A stretch of DNA of 64,000 nucleotides from the NCBI RefSeq assembly GCF_018760735.1, contig NZ_JAHHZN010000022.1, forward strand, positions 1 through 64,000, written 5' to 3'. Below the pieces are notes generated by a model. That model had not been told where the DNA came from. It did no database searches and saw only the letters and a list, made by a program, of their open reading frames with translations. Shown here in pieces: positions 8,473 to 17,301 of this stretch. Position numbers and translations under genes: made by a program. Positions within the stretch are counted from its first letter, which is position 1. Every line of letters starts with the position of its first letter. Source of the stretch: Hymenobacter piscis. Lineage in GTDB: Bacteria > Bacteroidota > Bacteroidia > Cytophagales > Hymenobacteraceae.

Positions 8473-9336
8473 ATGCGTACCCTCCGAATCCTGCTGGGGG
8501 CGGCCGGGGCCGGGCTGCTGACGGCCGCCCCGGCGCTGGCCGCCGACACCCCGCCCGCCGCCGCCGGCCCCGACAACCGCCTCTGGCTGTTCTGGTTTCT
8601 GCTGAGCACGCTGCTGCTGGTACTGCTGATTTTCCTGCTTTTGTTCGTGGCAATGGTAGTGGCCCTGCGGCCGCAGCTGCGCAAGCTCTACGCCCTGCCC
8701 ACCGTGCACGACTCCTGGAGCGGGCAGGTGCTGGGCCTGCTCATCGGCGATGCGCGCCTGGTGACGGGCCAGTACCGCGACGAGCAGCTCGACCACGACT
8801 ACGACGGCATCCGTGAGTACGACAATGACCTGCCGCCCTGGTGGAAGTACGGTTTCTACTTCACCATCGTATTTGCCGTAGCCTACCTAGGCTACTACCA
8901 CGTGAGCCAACGCGGCCAGCTGCAGACGGCTGAATACGAAACCGAGATGCAGCAGGCCGCCCTGCTGCTGGCTGCCACCCCCGACGACCCCACCAAGCTT
9001 ACCACGTTCGCCGCCCTTACCGCCCCGGCCGACCTGGCCGCCGGCAAGAGCATTTTCGCCACCAACTGTGCGCCCTGCCACGGGGCCAACGCCGAGGGCA
9101 AAGTGGGCCCCAACCTCACAGATGCCTACTGGCTGCACGGCGGCGAAATCAACCACGTGTACAAGACCATCAAGTACGGCGTGACCAGCAAGGGCATGGT
9201 GGCCTGGAAGGGAAAGTTAGCCAGCAAGCAGCTGCTGCAGGTGGCCTCCTACATCGAGTCGCTGCAAGGCTCCAACCCGTCCAATGCCAAAGAGCCCCAG
9301 GGCGAGGAAGAAGCTCCCGCCGTGGCCAAGCGGTAG
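8473..9336 (+). CDS. ccoP: cbb3 oxidase cytochrome c subunit CcoP (single haem)
   Basis: A protein of 287 residues: signal peptide (1-24), membrane helix (about 34-60), the CcoP signature region (HDYDGIREYDNDLPPWW, about 115-130), a second membrane helix (about 130-147), then one cytochrome c domain. The haem site is C199-A-P-C202-H203 and the Met ligand is likely in SKGMVAWKG. Proteobacterial CcoP carries two haems; here only one CxxCH is present, a reduced form that Bacteroidetes CcoP often shows. It passes electrons to CcoO/CcoN. The gene follows the small unknown gene after 4 bases. Confidence 0.94.
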   Translation: MRTLRILLGAAGAGLLTAAPALAADTPPAAAGPDNRLWLFWFLLSTLLLVLLIFLLLFVAMVVALRPQLRKLYALPTVHDSWSGQVLGLLIGDARLVTGQYRDEQLDHDYDGIREYDNDLPPWWKYGFYFTIVFAVAYLGYYHVSQRGQLQTAEYETEMQQAALLLAATPDDPTKLTTFAALTAPADLAAGKSIFATNCAPCHGANAEGKVGPNLTDAYWLHGGEINHVYKTIKYGVTSKGMVAWKGKLASKQLLQVASYIESLQGSNPSNAKEPQGEEEAPAVAKR

Positions 9337-9354
9337 GCCCCCACGGGAACACTC

Positions 9355-9398
9355 CGGGGCCGGCCCCCTCTCCCGTGAAGAGGGGAGCCAGGCGGGCC
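9355..9398 (-). repeat. CCCCCTCTCC palindromic repeat, copy D
   Basis: CCCCCTCTCCC-GTGAA-GAGGGGAGCCAGGCGG, in the opposite orientation to copy C, just after ccoP. It is an imperfect palindrome that may act as a transcription end or mRNA-stability hairpin. Confidence 0.6.
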
Positions 9399-9519
9399 TG
9401 AAAACCGGCCGCTTCCTGCCGGCCAGTGCCCCGAACGCGCCGCTGCCAGATCTGCGCCGCACCACATCATTTGCCTTACCTCTAGCCAGCCCGCCTGCTC
9501 CCTGCTATCGAGTCGTCCG

Positions 9520-9562
9520 GCTCCCCCTCTCCACGGGAGAAGGGGCCGGGGGGGGGGGGAGG
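9520..9562 (+). repeat. CCCCCTCTCC palindromic repeat, copy E, with a G11 run
   Basis: GGCTCCCCCTCTCC-ACG-GGAGAAGGGG ending in CC plus eleven consecutive G (9549-9559), directly before ccoG. Copies D and E fill most of the gap between ccoP and ccoG. Confidence 0.65.
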
Positions 9563-9578
9563 TTACCACCAATCTGCC

Positions 9579-10994
9579 ATGTCCACCACTGCCGTTTACG
9601 AGCCCGATGAAGACTTCCGCAACCACCTGTCGACGGTGGATGCGGCCGGTAAGCGGGTGTGGCTGTACCCGCGCAAGCCCAGCGGCCGGCTGTACCGGGC
9701 CCGCAAGTGGCTGAGCTACGGGCTGCTGACCCTGCTCTTTGCCGGCCCCTGGCTGCGCATCAACGAGCTGCCGGTGCTGATGCTGAACCTGCCGGCGCGG
9801 CGCTTCATCATCTTCGGGCAGATTTTCTGGCCCCAGGATTTCTTCATTCTGCTGGTAGGGGCGCTGGCCTTCGTGCTCTTCATCATCCTGTTCACCATCG
9901 TGTACGGGCGGGTGTTCTGCGGTTGGGTGTGCCCCCAGACCATCTTCCTGGAGATGGTGTTCCGGCGCATTGAGTACTGGCTGGAAGGCGACGCGCCCCA
10001 GCAGCGCGCCCTCGACCGCCGCCCGCTCGACTGGGACAAGCTCTGGCGCAAGACTACCAAGCACGCGCTGTTCCTGCTGATTTCGTTCCTGATTGCCAAT
10101 ACCTTCCTGGCCTACATCATCGGCTCCGATGCGCTGGTGCAGCTGGTGACGGACCCGCCCACGGCCCACCTGGGCGGCCTGGCGGCCATGGGGCTGTTCA
10201 CGGGCGTGTTCTACGCCGTGTTTGCCCGGTTCCGCGAGCAGGTGTGCACCATTGCCTGCCCCTACGGCCGCCTGCAGGGCGTGCTGCTTGACCAGCGCAG
10301 CCTGGTGGTAGCCTACGACTACCAGCGCGGCGAGCCCCGCGAGAAGCTGCGCAAAAACCAGCTGCGCACCGCCGGCGACTGCATCGACTGCCACCAGTGC
10401 GTGCAGGTGTGCCCCACCGGCATCGATATCCGCAACGGCGCCACCCAGCTGGAATGCACCAACTGCACGGCCTGCATCGATGCCTGCAACAACATCATGG
10501 CTCTGGTGGAGAAGCCGCCGGGCCTGATTCGGCACGCCTCGGTGGCCGACATTGCCCAGGGCACGCCGTTCCGGTTCACCGGGCGCATGAAGGCCTTGAG
10601 CGCGGCGCTGGTGCTGGTGCTGGCCGGGCTCACGTTCCTGCTTGTGTCGCGCGCCAACGTGGAGGCGCGGGTGCTGCGCACGCCGGGCCAGCTGTACCAG
10701 AAAACCGGGCGCGGCAGCATCACCAACCTCTACAACCTCTCGGTCATCAACAAAACCAACCACGCCTACCCCATCACGCTGCGGGTGCTGGAGCCCGCGG
10801 GCGGCACCATCACGCTGGTGGGCACGCCGGGCGGGCTGCGGCTGCCGGCGCAGGGCATCGTGGAGGGGGTATTTTTCATCGAGCTGCCCCGCACGGCCCT
10901 GCACCAGACCAACCAGCCCCTGCGGCTGGGTGTGTTCAGCGGCGGCCGGCTGATGACTGAAACCCGCACCAAGTTTCTGGGCCCGGTGCAGTAG
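9579..10994 (+). CDS. ccoG: cbb3 oxidase accessory ferredoxin-like protein CcoG (RdxA/FixG)
   Basis: A protein of 471 residues. Membrane helices around 45-65, 85-110, 165-190 and 335-355 surround NosR/NapH-like cysteine motifs (GRVFCGWVCPQ, CTIACPYGRLQ). Two 4Fe-4S clusters follow: C268xxC271xxC274xxxCP and C293xxC296xxC299xxxC303. The C-terminal third is the immunoglobulin-like FixG domain. CcoG is proposed to reduce Cu(II) to Cu(I) for CcoI-dependent assembly of the oxidase. The gene follows ccoP in the usual cluster order. Confidence 0.95.
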   Translation: MSTTAVYEPDEDFRNHLSTVDAAGKRVWLYPRKPSGRLYRARKWLSYGLLTLLFAGPWLRINELPVLMLNLPARRFIIFGQIFWPQDFFILLVGALAFVLFIILFTIVYGRVFCGWVCPQTIFLEMVFRRIEYWLEGDAPQQRALDRRPLDWDKLWRKTTKHALFLLISFLIANTFLAYIIGSDALVQLVTDPPTAHLGGLAAMGLFTGVFYAVFARFREQVCTIACPYGRLQGVLLDQRSLVVAYDYQRGEPREKLRKNQLRTAGDCIDCHQCVQVCPTGIDIRNGATQLECTNCTACIDACNNIMALVEKPPGLIRHASVADIAQGTPFRFTGRMKALSAALVLVLAGLTFLLVSRANVEARVLRTPGQLYQKTGRGSITNLYNLSVINKTNHAYPITLRVLEPAGGTITLVGTPGGLRLPAQGIVEGVFFIELPRTALHQTNQPLRLGVFSGGRLMTETRTKFLGPVQ

Positions 10995-11046
10995 CCGCGC
11001 TGCCCGCTGCTTCGTCCATCCTCTCGCTTTTTCGCCGCTTCGCGCC

Positions 11047-11520
11047 ATGGTCTCTTCCCCGCCCCGTTCTCGCAGCCGCTGGCCCCTGGCCATCGGGGCC
11101 GCGTTTGTGCTCTTCGCCACCTACATCGGCCTGATGGTGCAGCACGCCCTGCGCACCAGCGTCGACCTGGTCAGCCCCGACTACTACCAGCAGGAGCTGC
11201 GCTACCAGCAGCGCATGGAGGCCACCGCCCGCACCGCCGCCCTGCCCGCCCCGGTGCAGGTGCAGCTCGAGGCTGCCGCCCGGCGCCTGCGCCTGACGCT
11301 GCCCCCGGCCCTGGCCGGCCAGCCCGTGCGCGGCACCCTGCAGTTCTTCCGCCCCGCCGACCAGCGCCTGGATTTCACCCTGCCCTTCGTGCCCGCCGGG
11401 CAGCCCCCGCAGCAGGTTCTGAGCACCCGCGCCCTGCGCCCCGGCCACTGGCGCCTGCGCCTGGCCTTCAGCGCCGGCCCCCAGGAGTACTTCCTGGAAA
11501 GAGAGCTGACGATACACTAG
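11047..11520 (+). CDS. ccoH: FixH family protein (CcoH)
   Basis: A protein of 157 residues with one N-terminal membrane helix (about 13-33, WPLAIGAAFVLFATYIGLMV) and the FixH hallmark VDLVSPDYYQQELRYQQ. A periplasmic beta-rich domain (about 75-155) ends in FSAGPQEYFLERELTI. FixH/CcoH binds CcoN and is needed for stable cbb3 oxidase. It starts 52 bases after ccoG, in the same direction. Confidence 0.92.
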   Translation: MVSSPPRSRSRWPLAIGAAFVLFATYIGLMVQHALRTSVDLVSPDYYQQELRYQQRMEATARTAALPAPVQVQLEAAARRLRLTLPPALAGQPVRGTLQFFRPADQRLDFTLPFVPAGQPPQQVLSTRALRPGHWRLRLAFSAGPQEYFLERELTIH

Positions 11521-11605
11521 CGCCTCACCTGCTGCCACTCCCGGCCCTGCTTTACAAAAGCACCGGGTATTCAAATAACCACTCACTCATTCACTCATTC
11601 ACCAC

Positions 11606-12355
11606 ATGCTCTGGGCCGGTTTCTTGTTTGGATTGGTGGGCAGCCTGCACTGCGTGGGCATGTGCGGGGCCCTGGCCGTGGCCCTGCCGGGTACCGACGG
11701 CCCCCGCCGACGCTACGTGGCCGGGCGTGTGCTCTACAACCTGGGCCGCCTGACCACCTACGCGCTGCTGGGCGCGGCCGTGGGGGCGGTAGGGCAGGGG
11801 CTGCGGCTGGCGGGCTGGCAGCAGGGGCTGTCGGTGCTGTCGGGGGCGCTGGTGCTGGCGCTGGTGGCGGTGCCCGAGGCATGGCAGGCGCGGGCCGCCG
11901 CCGCCCTGGGCCTGGGCGCGGTGCTGGGCCGGGTGAAAGCGCGGCTGGGCTACTTCTACCAGCGGCCCGCGCTGGGTAGCCTGTACGCGGCCGGCATGCT
12001 GAACGGGCTGCTGCCCTGCGGCCTGGTGTACGTGGCCCTGGCCGGCGCCCTGAGCGTGCCCGGCGTAGCGGGCGGGGCTGCCTACATGGCCCTGTTTGGC
12101 CTGGGCACCCAGCCGCTGATGCTGCTGGTGGCGCTGGGCGGGCCGCTGCTGCCCTGGCACTGGCGGGGCCGGCTGCGGCGGGCCGTGCCGGCCCTGGCGC
12201 TGGGGCTGGCGGCGTTATTCATCGTGCGCGGGCTGGGGCTGGGCATCCCGTACCTGAGCCCGCGCCTGAGCGCCACCGTAGGCGCCCCCGCCGCGCCGGG
12301 TCGCCAGCAGCCGGCCTCCGTCACCTGGTGCCACGGCCCGGCCCCGCAGCCCTGA
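11606..12355 (+). CDS. SafE/UreH-type membrane protein, probably cbb3 or copper related
   Basis: A protein of 249 residues with about six membrane helices and the family motif GSLHCVGMCGALAVAL near the N-terminus. A second motif NGLLPCGLVYVALAGAL lies in the middle (about 132-150). These are the two half-repeats of the sulfite exporter TauE/SafE-like (DUF2318/UreH) family, in which Cys and His of the HCxGMCG motif are thought to handle metal. In Bacteroidetes this gene normally closes the cco cluster after ccoH and is suspected to help copper delivery. That role is inferred from context. Confidence 0.8.
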   Translation: MLWAGFLFGLVGSLHCVGMCGALAVALPGTDGPRRRYVAGRVLYNLGRLTTYALLGAAVGAVGQGLRLAGWQQGLSVLSGALVLALVAVPEAWQARAAAALGLGAVLGRVKARLGYFYQRPALGSLYAAGMLNGLLPCGLVYVALAGALSVPGVAGGAAYMALFGLGTQPLMLLVALGGPLLPWHWRGRLRRAVPALALGLAALFIVRGLGLGIPYLSPRLSATVGAPAAPGRQQPASVTWCHGPAPQP

Positions 12356-12411
12356 GTGGCGGCCTCCTTCATCATGCCTCGATTTTTCCTCCTCTAAAGC
12401 TTCCCCTACTT

Positions 12412-13290
12412 ATGCCTACGCTGCTGGTTCCCATCGACTTCTCGCCCGCCTGCGAAAATGCCCTGCGCTACGCCAACAAGCTGGCCCTGCGCCTTGGGGC
12501 CGACATCGTGCTGGTGCAGGCCTGCCCCGACGCCCACCTGCACCCCGACCGCCAGGACAACGCCCTGCACCGCCTGCAGGCCCTGGCCGAGCGCCTACGC
12601 TACCAGCGGCTCACCCGCCAGAACGGCCGCCGCATCAACTACCATTACCACCTGTCCTCCGAGCCGCTGGCCGAGGGGCTGCAGGTGCTGGTAAACGGCT
12701 ACCAGGCCGAGCTGGTGGTGGCCGGCCTCACGCTGCGCGACTGCGCCGCCCCGCCGCCCGCCGACGAGCCCCTGGCCCAGCTGCCCGAATTGGTGAGCTG
12801 CCCGGTGCTGCTGGTGCCGCCCGGCCACCACGAGCTGCCCGCCCGCGTAGCCCTCAACGCCGACTTTGAGCACTTCGATGCCGCCCGCTGGCTGCCGCGC
12901 GTGGCGGCCCTCACGCGGGCCGCCGGCGCCCGCTTCGAGCTGGTGCAGTTCTACGCCCCCGACCGCCGCGAGTGGCCCGCGGCCCAGAAGGCCCTGCAGG
13001 CTGCCGCCGCCCTGCTGCCCGCCGCCACGCCCCACCTGCTGCCCGAAGACGACATCCTGGAGGATTTCAGCGAGTTTGGCGAGCAGCACGAAGCGCAGCT
13101 GCTGGTGCTGGCCACTGCCGACGGCTGCCTCTCGCGCCGCTTCTGCCACCCCACCTTCCGCCGCACCAATGCCTACCACCTGCGCGTGCCGGTGCTGGTG
13201 CTGCCCACCGGCCGCCAGCCCTCGGCGGCCCGCTGTGCCCAGTGCGGGCTGCTGCAGGCCGCCGTTGAGCCTATTGCCCTTTCGTTTTAG
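12412..13290 (+). CDS. universal stress protein (two Usp domains)
   Basis: A protein of 292 residues starting at ATG 12412 (MPTLLVPIDFSPACENALRYANKLA, the classical Usp start). Domain 1 spans about 1-140 and ends in SCPVLLVPPGH. Domain 2 spans about 143-280 and ends in RVPVLVLPTG. The C-terminus holds a CxxC (RCAQCGLLQ), unusual for a plain Usp. Glycine-rich ATP-binding loops are not clearly conserved, so it may be non-nucleotide-binding. Genes of this family often sit near respiration genes in this lineage. Its role is stress signalling in the cytoplasm, with no specific target known. Confidence 0.85.
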   Translation: MPTLLVPIDFSPACENALRYANKLALRLGADIVLVQACPDAHLHPDRQDNALHRLQALAERLRYQRLTRQNGRRINYHYHLSSEPLAEGLQVLVNGYQAELVVAGLTLRDCAAPPPADEPLAQLPELVSCPVLLVPPGHHELPARVALNADFEHFDAARWLPRVAALTRAAGARFELVQFYAPDRREWPAAQKALQAAAALLPAATPHLLPEDDILEDFSEFGEQHEAQLLVLATADGCLSRRFCHPTFRRTNAYHLRVPVLVLPTGRQPSAARCAQCGLLQAAVEPIALSF

Positions 13291-13346
13291 TCCGCTACCT
13301 ACGTGGCCGCGCCCACGGGCGGCCCTCACCCTTGCTTCCGCATCCC

Positions 13347-14270
13347 ATGACCACTGTACTGCCGGCGGTTGAATCCGCCATTTACCGGGCCCGGGCCGAA
13401 GCCTGGATGAAAACCTTTCAGGACTGGCTCTGCCAGCAGCTCGAAGTCGCCGACGGCGGCGCCACCTTCCGCGAAGACCCCTGGACGCACGAGGAAGGCG
13501 GCGGCGGGCGCACCCGCGTCATTGGCGGTGGCCGGGTGCTGGAAAAAGGGGGCGTGAACTTCTCGGCCGTGTGGGGCCGCATGAGCGAGGGCGCCGCCCG
13601 CCAGCTGCTCATGCCCGACCCGGGATATTTCGCCACCGGCGTATCGGTGGTGCAGCACCCGCAGAGCCCCATGGTGCCCATCTCGCATATGAACGTGCGC
13701 TACTTCGAGGCCGGCAACGGCGAAGCCTGGTTTGGCGGCGGCCTCGACCTCACACCCATTTATGTGGATGAGGAGCAGGCCCGCTGGTTTCACCGGGAAA
13801 TCAAGGCCGTGTGCGACCAGCATAACCCCACGTACTACCCGCGCTTCAAGCAGTGGGCCGACGACTACTTCTACCTGGCCCACCGCCAGGAAACCCGCGG
13901 CGTGGGCGGCATCTTCTTTGACCGCCTAACCGTGGGCCCGGATGGCACCTTTGGGGAGCTACTGGCCTTCGTGCAGGCCGTGGGCGAGGTGTACGGCCGC
14001 ACCTACTCGGCCCTGATGCGCCAGAACGCCGACCTGCCGTACACCGAGCGCGAGAAGCAGTGGCAACTGGTACGCCGCGGTCGCTACGCCGAGTTCAACC
14101 TGGCCATCGACCGCGGCACCAGGTTCGGCCTCGAAACCGGGGGGCGCACCGAGAGCATCCTGATGAGCCTGCCCCCGCTGGCCGCCTGGCACTACGACTA
14201 CCAGCCTGCCCCCGGCACCCCCGAAGCCGCCACCCAGGCCTGGCTGCACAAAGGTCTGAGTTGGGTATAA
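13347..14270 (+). CDS. hemF: oxygen-dependent coproporphyrinogen III oxidase
   Basis: A protein of 307 residues with the full aerobic HemF pattern: GGGGRTRVIGGGRVLEKGGV near the N-terminus, ISHMNVRYFEA, the active-site stretch WFGGGLDLTPIYVDEEQARWFH, then RGVGGIFFDRL. It closes with RGRYAEFNLAIDRGTRFGL and the ESILMSLPP region. It decarboxylates coproporphyrinogen III to protoporphyrinogen IX with oxygen. ATG 13347 is chosen over an upstream TTG. With hemA 2 kb away it supplies haem for the neighbouring oxidase. Confidence 0.96.
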   Translation: MTTVLPAVESAIYRARAEAWMKTFQDWLCQQLEVADGGATFREDPWTHEEGGGGRTRVIGGGRVLEKGGVNFSAVWGRMSEGAARQLLMPDPGYFATGVSVVQHPQSPMVPISHMNVRYFEAGNGEAWFGGGLDLTPIYVDEEQARWFHREIKAVCDQHNPTYYPRFKQWADDYFYLAHRQETRGVGGIFFDRLTVGPDGTFGELLAFVQAVGEVYGRTYSALMRQNADLPYTEREKQWQLVRRGRYAEFNLAIDRGTRFGLETGGRTESILMSLPPLAAWHYDYQPAPGTPEAATQAWLHKGLSWV

Positions 14271-14299
14271 CAACGATTCAGCGAGTTGCCTCCCCGCCT

Positions 14300-14983
14300 A
14301 TGAAACCCGTACTCTCTGCCCTGGGCCTGCTACTGCTGGCCGCCTGCGGCGACGTGAAAAACCCCAACGGCATGCCCGCCCGGGCGCCCGCCTCCGCCTC
14401 CCCGCAGGTAGTGCCGGCGCGTCCGCCCAAGCCCGACCCGGCCGCCGCCACCACCGAAAACCCGGTGATGCCCGCCGACACCTCCCTGGCCGGCGCCTGG
14501 CTGATTTTCGACGGCAGCCTACGCGGCCACGACGCGGCCACCCTCAACCAGCTCATCGACCCCGAGTACGGCCTGTGGGTGCTGGAGCAGGCCGGCGGCC
14601 GGCCCCTTGTGTCGCGCGTGGCCGACGTGCGCCAGTTCCGCGACCAGCGCCGCCAGCCCCTGTTTGCGCTCGATCAGACCCTGCTGCGCGGCGCTCCGCC
14701 CCAGCCCGTGGCCGCGTTGCCCGCGCCCGCCTGCCCGGCCGGCACCTACGCCCGGCGGGGCACCTTTGCCGGGCCGGCCACCGCCTTCCGGGCGCTGAAT
14801 TTCTGGCAGACGGCCCCTATCCACGGCGGCACCCGCAACCAAGCCCAGGCCGCCCAGGGGCGCGTGGTGCGCAGCGTACTGCAAACCGGTACCGGCTACC
14901 AGTTCCACTTCGCCAAGTCGGCCGGGGCCGGGGGGCGCTGGCGCCTGGTGTTCATGGACCTGCGCGGGGCCTGCCCCCGGTAG
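14300..14983 (+). CDS. putative lipoprotein of unknown function
   Basis: A protein of 227 residues with a lipoprotein signal (MKPVLSALGLLLLAACG, lipobox LAAC, mature Cys about 15). A Pro/Ala-rich spacer (about 25-55) precedes a globular domain. That domain carries LIFDGSLRGHDAATLNQLID and ends WRLVFMDLRGACPR; two Cys (in PACPAGTY and near the end) may form a disulfide. It follows hemF by 29 bases and is followed by a strong terminator at 14994, so it closes that transcription unit. I do not recognise the family. Confidence 0.7.
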   Translation: MKPVLSALGLLLLAACGDVKNPNGMPARAPASASPQVVPARPPKPDPAAATTENPVMPADTSLAGAWLIFDGSLRGHDAATLNQLIDPEYGLWVLEQAGGRPLVSRVADVRQFRDQRRQPLFALDQTLLRGAPPQPVAALPAPACPAGTYARRGTFAGPATAFRALNFWQTAPIHGGTRNQAQAAQGRVVRSVLQTGTGYQFHFAKSAGAGGRWRLVFMDLRGACPR

Positions 14984-14993
14984 GCGTCGGCGC

Positions 14994-15030
14994 AAAAAAG
15001 CCGCTGCCTCATCAAAGCAGCGGCTTTTTT
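14994..15030. terminator. bidirectional intrinsic terminator
   Basis: An A6 run, a perfect 8-bp stem GCCGCTGC (15000-15007) / GCAGCGGC (15017-15024) with a 9-base loop, and a T6 run. It separates the convergent lipoprotein and universal-stress genes and can serve both. Confidence 0.9.
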
Positions 15031-15048
15031 GTGTTGGCACGCGGCGGC

Positions 15049-15915
15049 CTACAGCCGCACCGTGAGCACCGGCGGAAATGCGTGCGTGGCCACGCGCTCG
15101 GCAATGCTGGCTTGCAGCCAGCGGCTGAGGCCGGTGCGGCCGTGGGTGGGCAGCAGCAGCAGGTCGGCATCGGCCCGGTCGGCGTAGGCCGCGATGCCGG
15201 CGGCCGGGCTGGCGGCGTGTACCACCACGGGGTGGGCGCGGGGGAGCTGGTGGTGGCGCGCAAAATCGGCCATGGCCAGCCGGGCGCGTTCCTTGTCGGC
15301 TCCGGGTTTCACCACCTGCAACAGGTGCACGGCGGCCTCCGGATACAGCTGCCCCAGCGCCCGCAGCGAGTCGGCACCCGCGGTGGGGGCTTCGGCTACA
15401 AAATCGGCGGGCATCACGATGCGCTGCACGGCCAACGCGCCCACCGGATGCTTGATGGCCAGCACCGGTCGCGGCGCCGTGCGCACCATGCGCTCGGTGT
15501 TGGAGCCCAGCAGGAAGTGTTCGAGCGGGGTATGGCCCTGGGCGCCCATCACAATCAGGTCGATGTCATCCTGCTCCACGGTTTCGGCCACGGCCTCACT
15601 CAGGCTTTTGGTAGATACCCGGTCCGTGACCAGCACGTTGGGGGCCTTGCCGGCCGCGTCGTCGAGCAGGCGGTGCATGCGCTGCTTAATCACACGCAGC
15701 AGCCGCAGCACAAACACGTCGTCGAGGCCGCCACCGCCGTTGGGCAGCTCGCCGCTCACCGGCCCGCCGTAAGTGCTGAAGTTGGCCGTTTCGGGCAGGT
15801 CGAGTACGTGCAGCACCACTACCCGCCCGCCGGCGCGGCGGGCCAGCTGCAGCGCCCCGTCAAAGGCGTAGCGCGACTCCGAGGAAAAATCGGTCAGGAC
15901 CAGAAGATTTTTCAT
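15049..15915 (-). CDS. universal stress protein (two Usp domains)
   Basis: A protein of 288 residues. Domain 1 (about 1-150) begins MKNLLVLTDFSSESRYAFDGALQLA and contains the nucleotide-loop motif VMGAQGHTPLEHFLLGSNTE. Its GxxG(9-10)GS/T pattern suggests ATP binding. Domain 2 (about 155-288) has LLLPTHGRTGLSRWLQASIAERV, also close to the canonical G-2x-G-9x-G(S/T) loop. It is convergent with the lipoprotein gene and lies upstream of hemA on the other side. It differs from the protein at 12412 by keeping the nucleotide motifs. Confidence 0.88.
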   Translation of the reverse strand: MKNLLVLTDFSSESRYAFDGALQLARRAGGRVVVLHVLDLPETANFSTYGGPVSGELPNGGGGLDDVFVLRLLRVIKQRMHRLLDDAAGKAPNVLVTDRVSTKSLSEAVAETVEQDDIDLIVMGAQGHTPLEHFLLGSNTERMVRTAPRPVLAIKHPVGALAVQRIVMPADFVAEAPTAGADSLRALGQLYPEAAVHLLQVVKPGADKERARLAMADFARHHQLPRAHPVVVHAASPAAGIAAYADRADADLLLLPTHGRTGLSRWLQASIAERVATHAFPPVLTVRL

Positions 15916-15972
15916 GGCAGTGTGGAAATGGGCGGGCGGGCCCCGCGGTGAAGAGGTTAAGCGGTGAATGGG

Positions 15973-17301
15973 TCAATCGGCCAGGACCAGGGTGGCGGGG
16001 GCGGGCAAGGCAAAGAGCGCGGCCAGCGTGGCGGCCAGCGGCTCGGCGTGGCCCTGCCCGGCGGCAGCCTTCAACTGCAGCACCGGCTGGCGCAGCAGCT
16101 TCTGCAGCAGGCCCCGGCTTAGGTCTTCCAGGTAGGCGGTTTCGGCCGCGCTCAGGTGCTGCTGCCGCCGCACCCGTCCGATTTCCTGCTGGCTAAGTTC
16201 TTCCAGCCGGGTTTTCAGGGCCTGGATGACGGGCAGGGACAGGTGCTGGGCACTCCACTGGGCCAGTTCGGCGCGGCCCTCGGCAATGATGGCGCGCACC
16301 TGCGGAATGGCGGCCAGGCGTTGGGCCAGGGCCGCGCTGGCCCGGCTTTGCAGGTCTTCCAGGTTGTAGGCTACCACGCCCGGCACTTGCTCCACGGCCG
16401 GGTCCACGCTGCGGGGCAGGGCTAGGTCGAGCAAAAACTTAGGTTGCATTACCGGCAGGGCGGCCAACTGACCCGGCGTGAAAAAGTACGGTGCCGCCAC
16501 CCCCGACACCACCACGTCGGCCGTGCGCAGGCCCTCAATGAGGTGGGCAAAGGGCAGGTCCAGCAGGCCGCACTCGGCCGCCAGGCGGCGGGCCACGGCG
16601 TCGGTGCGGTTGCACACCTGCACGGTGGCGCGCCCGCGGCGCTTGGCAAAGTGGCGGCATAGGTCGGTGCCGATTTCGCCCAGCCCTACCACCAGCACCC
16701 GCGGCCGAGGCAAGTGCGCCGTCAACTCCTCCACCAGCTCCAGGGCCGCGTACGAAGTCGAGGCGGCCCCGTCGCGAAACGCCGTTTCGTGCTGCACGCG
16801 CTTGTGGGCCGCCAGCACGCCCTGCAGCAGCCGGTGCAGGTAGGGCCCGGCCGCGCCGGCCGCCACCGAGCGCTGGTAGGCCCGCTTCACCTGATGGCCG
16901 ATTTGCAGGTCGCCCACTACCTGGGCTTGCAGGCCCAGTGCCACCTCGAACAGGTGCTGGGTGGCAGTTTCTCCGGTCGACAGGCTAGTGAAGTACGCGT
17001 CGTAGGCGGCCACGTCGGGCAGGCCCGTCACGGCGGCCAGCTCGGCCAGAATCAGGCGGCGCTGGTCGGTGGGCGCCTGGTAGTAGATTTCGGTGCGGTT
17101 GCAGGTGCTCAGCACCAGCACGTCGCGCAGCCCGTGGTGGCGGTGCAGGCGCTCGAGCAGGGCATCGCAGGCAGGAGGCTGCAGGGCCAGCGGCTCGCGG
17201 ATGGCCAGCGGGGCCTGGCGGTGGGTTAGGATGAAGGCTTTGAAATGCGATTCCACGGGGCAGCGTAAGGTTGCCGGTTCAGCCCGGCTTAATGACTTCA
17301 C
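15973..17301 (-). CDS. hemA: glutamyl-tRNA reductase
   Basis: About 442 residues. It catalyses NADPH-dependent reduction of glutamyl-tRNA to glutamate-1-semialdehyde, the first step of C5 haem synthesis. Catalytic C67 lies in VLVLSTCNRTEIYYQ; the NADPH fold begins at VLVVGLGEIGTDLCRHFA, and a dimerisation helix ends the protein. The start is uncertain. The GTG at 17301 gives the longest form, while a GTG at 17256 (VESHFKAFILTHRQAPL) would begin closer to the family's usual N-terminus. The first 15 residues look non-conserved. It is cytoplasmic and convergent in purpose with hemF. Confidence 0.93.
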   Translation of the reverse strand: MKSLSRAEPATLRCPVESHFKAFILTHRQAPLAIREPLALQPPACDALLERLHRHHGLRDVLVLSTCNRTEIYYQAPTDQRRLILAELAAVTGLPDVAAYDAYFTSLSTGETATQHLFEVALGLQAQVVGDLQIGHQVKRAYQRSVAAGAAGPYLHRLLQGVLAAHKRVQHETAFRDGAASTSYAALELVEELTAHLPRPRVLVVGLGEIGTDLCRHFAKRRGRATVQVCNRTDAVARRLAAECGLLDLPFAHLIEGLRTADVVVSGVAAPYFFTPGQLAALPVMQPKFLLDLALPRSVDPAVEQVPGVVAYNLEDLQSRASAALAQRLAAIPQVRAIIAEGRAELAQWSAQHLSLPVIQALKTRLEELSQQEIGRVRRQQHLSAAETAYLEDLSRGLLQKLLRQPVLQLKAAAGQGHAEPLAATLAALFALPAPATLVLAD

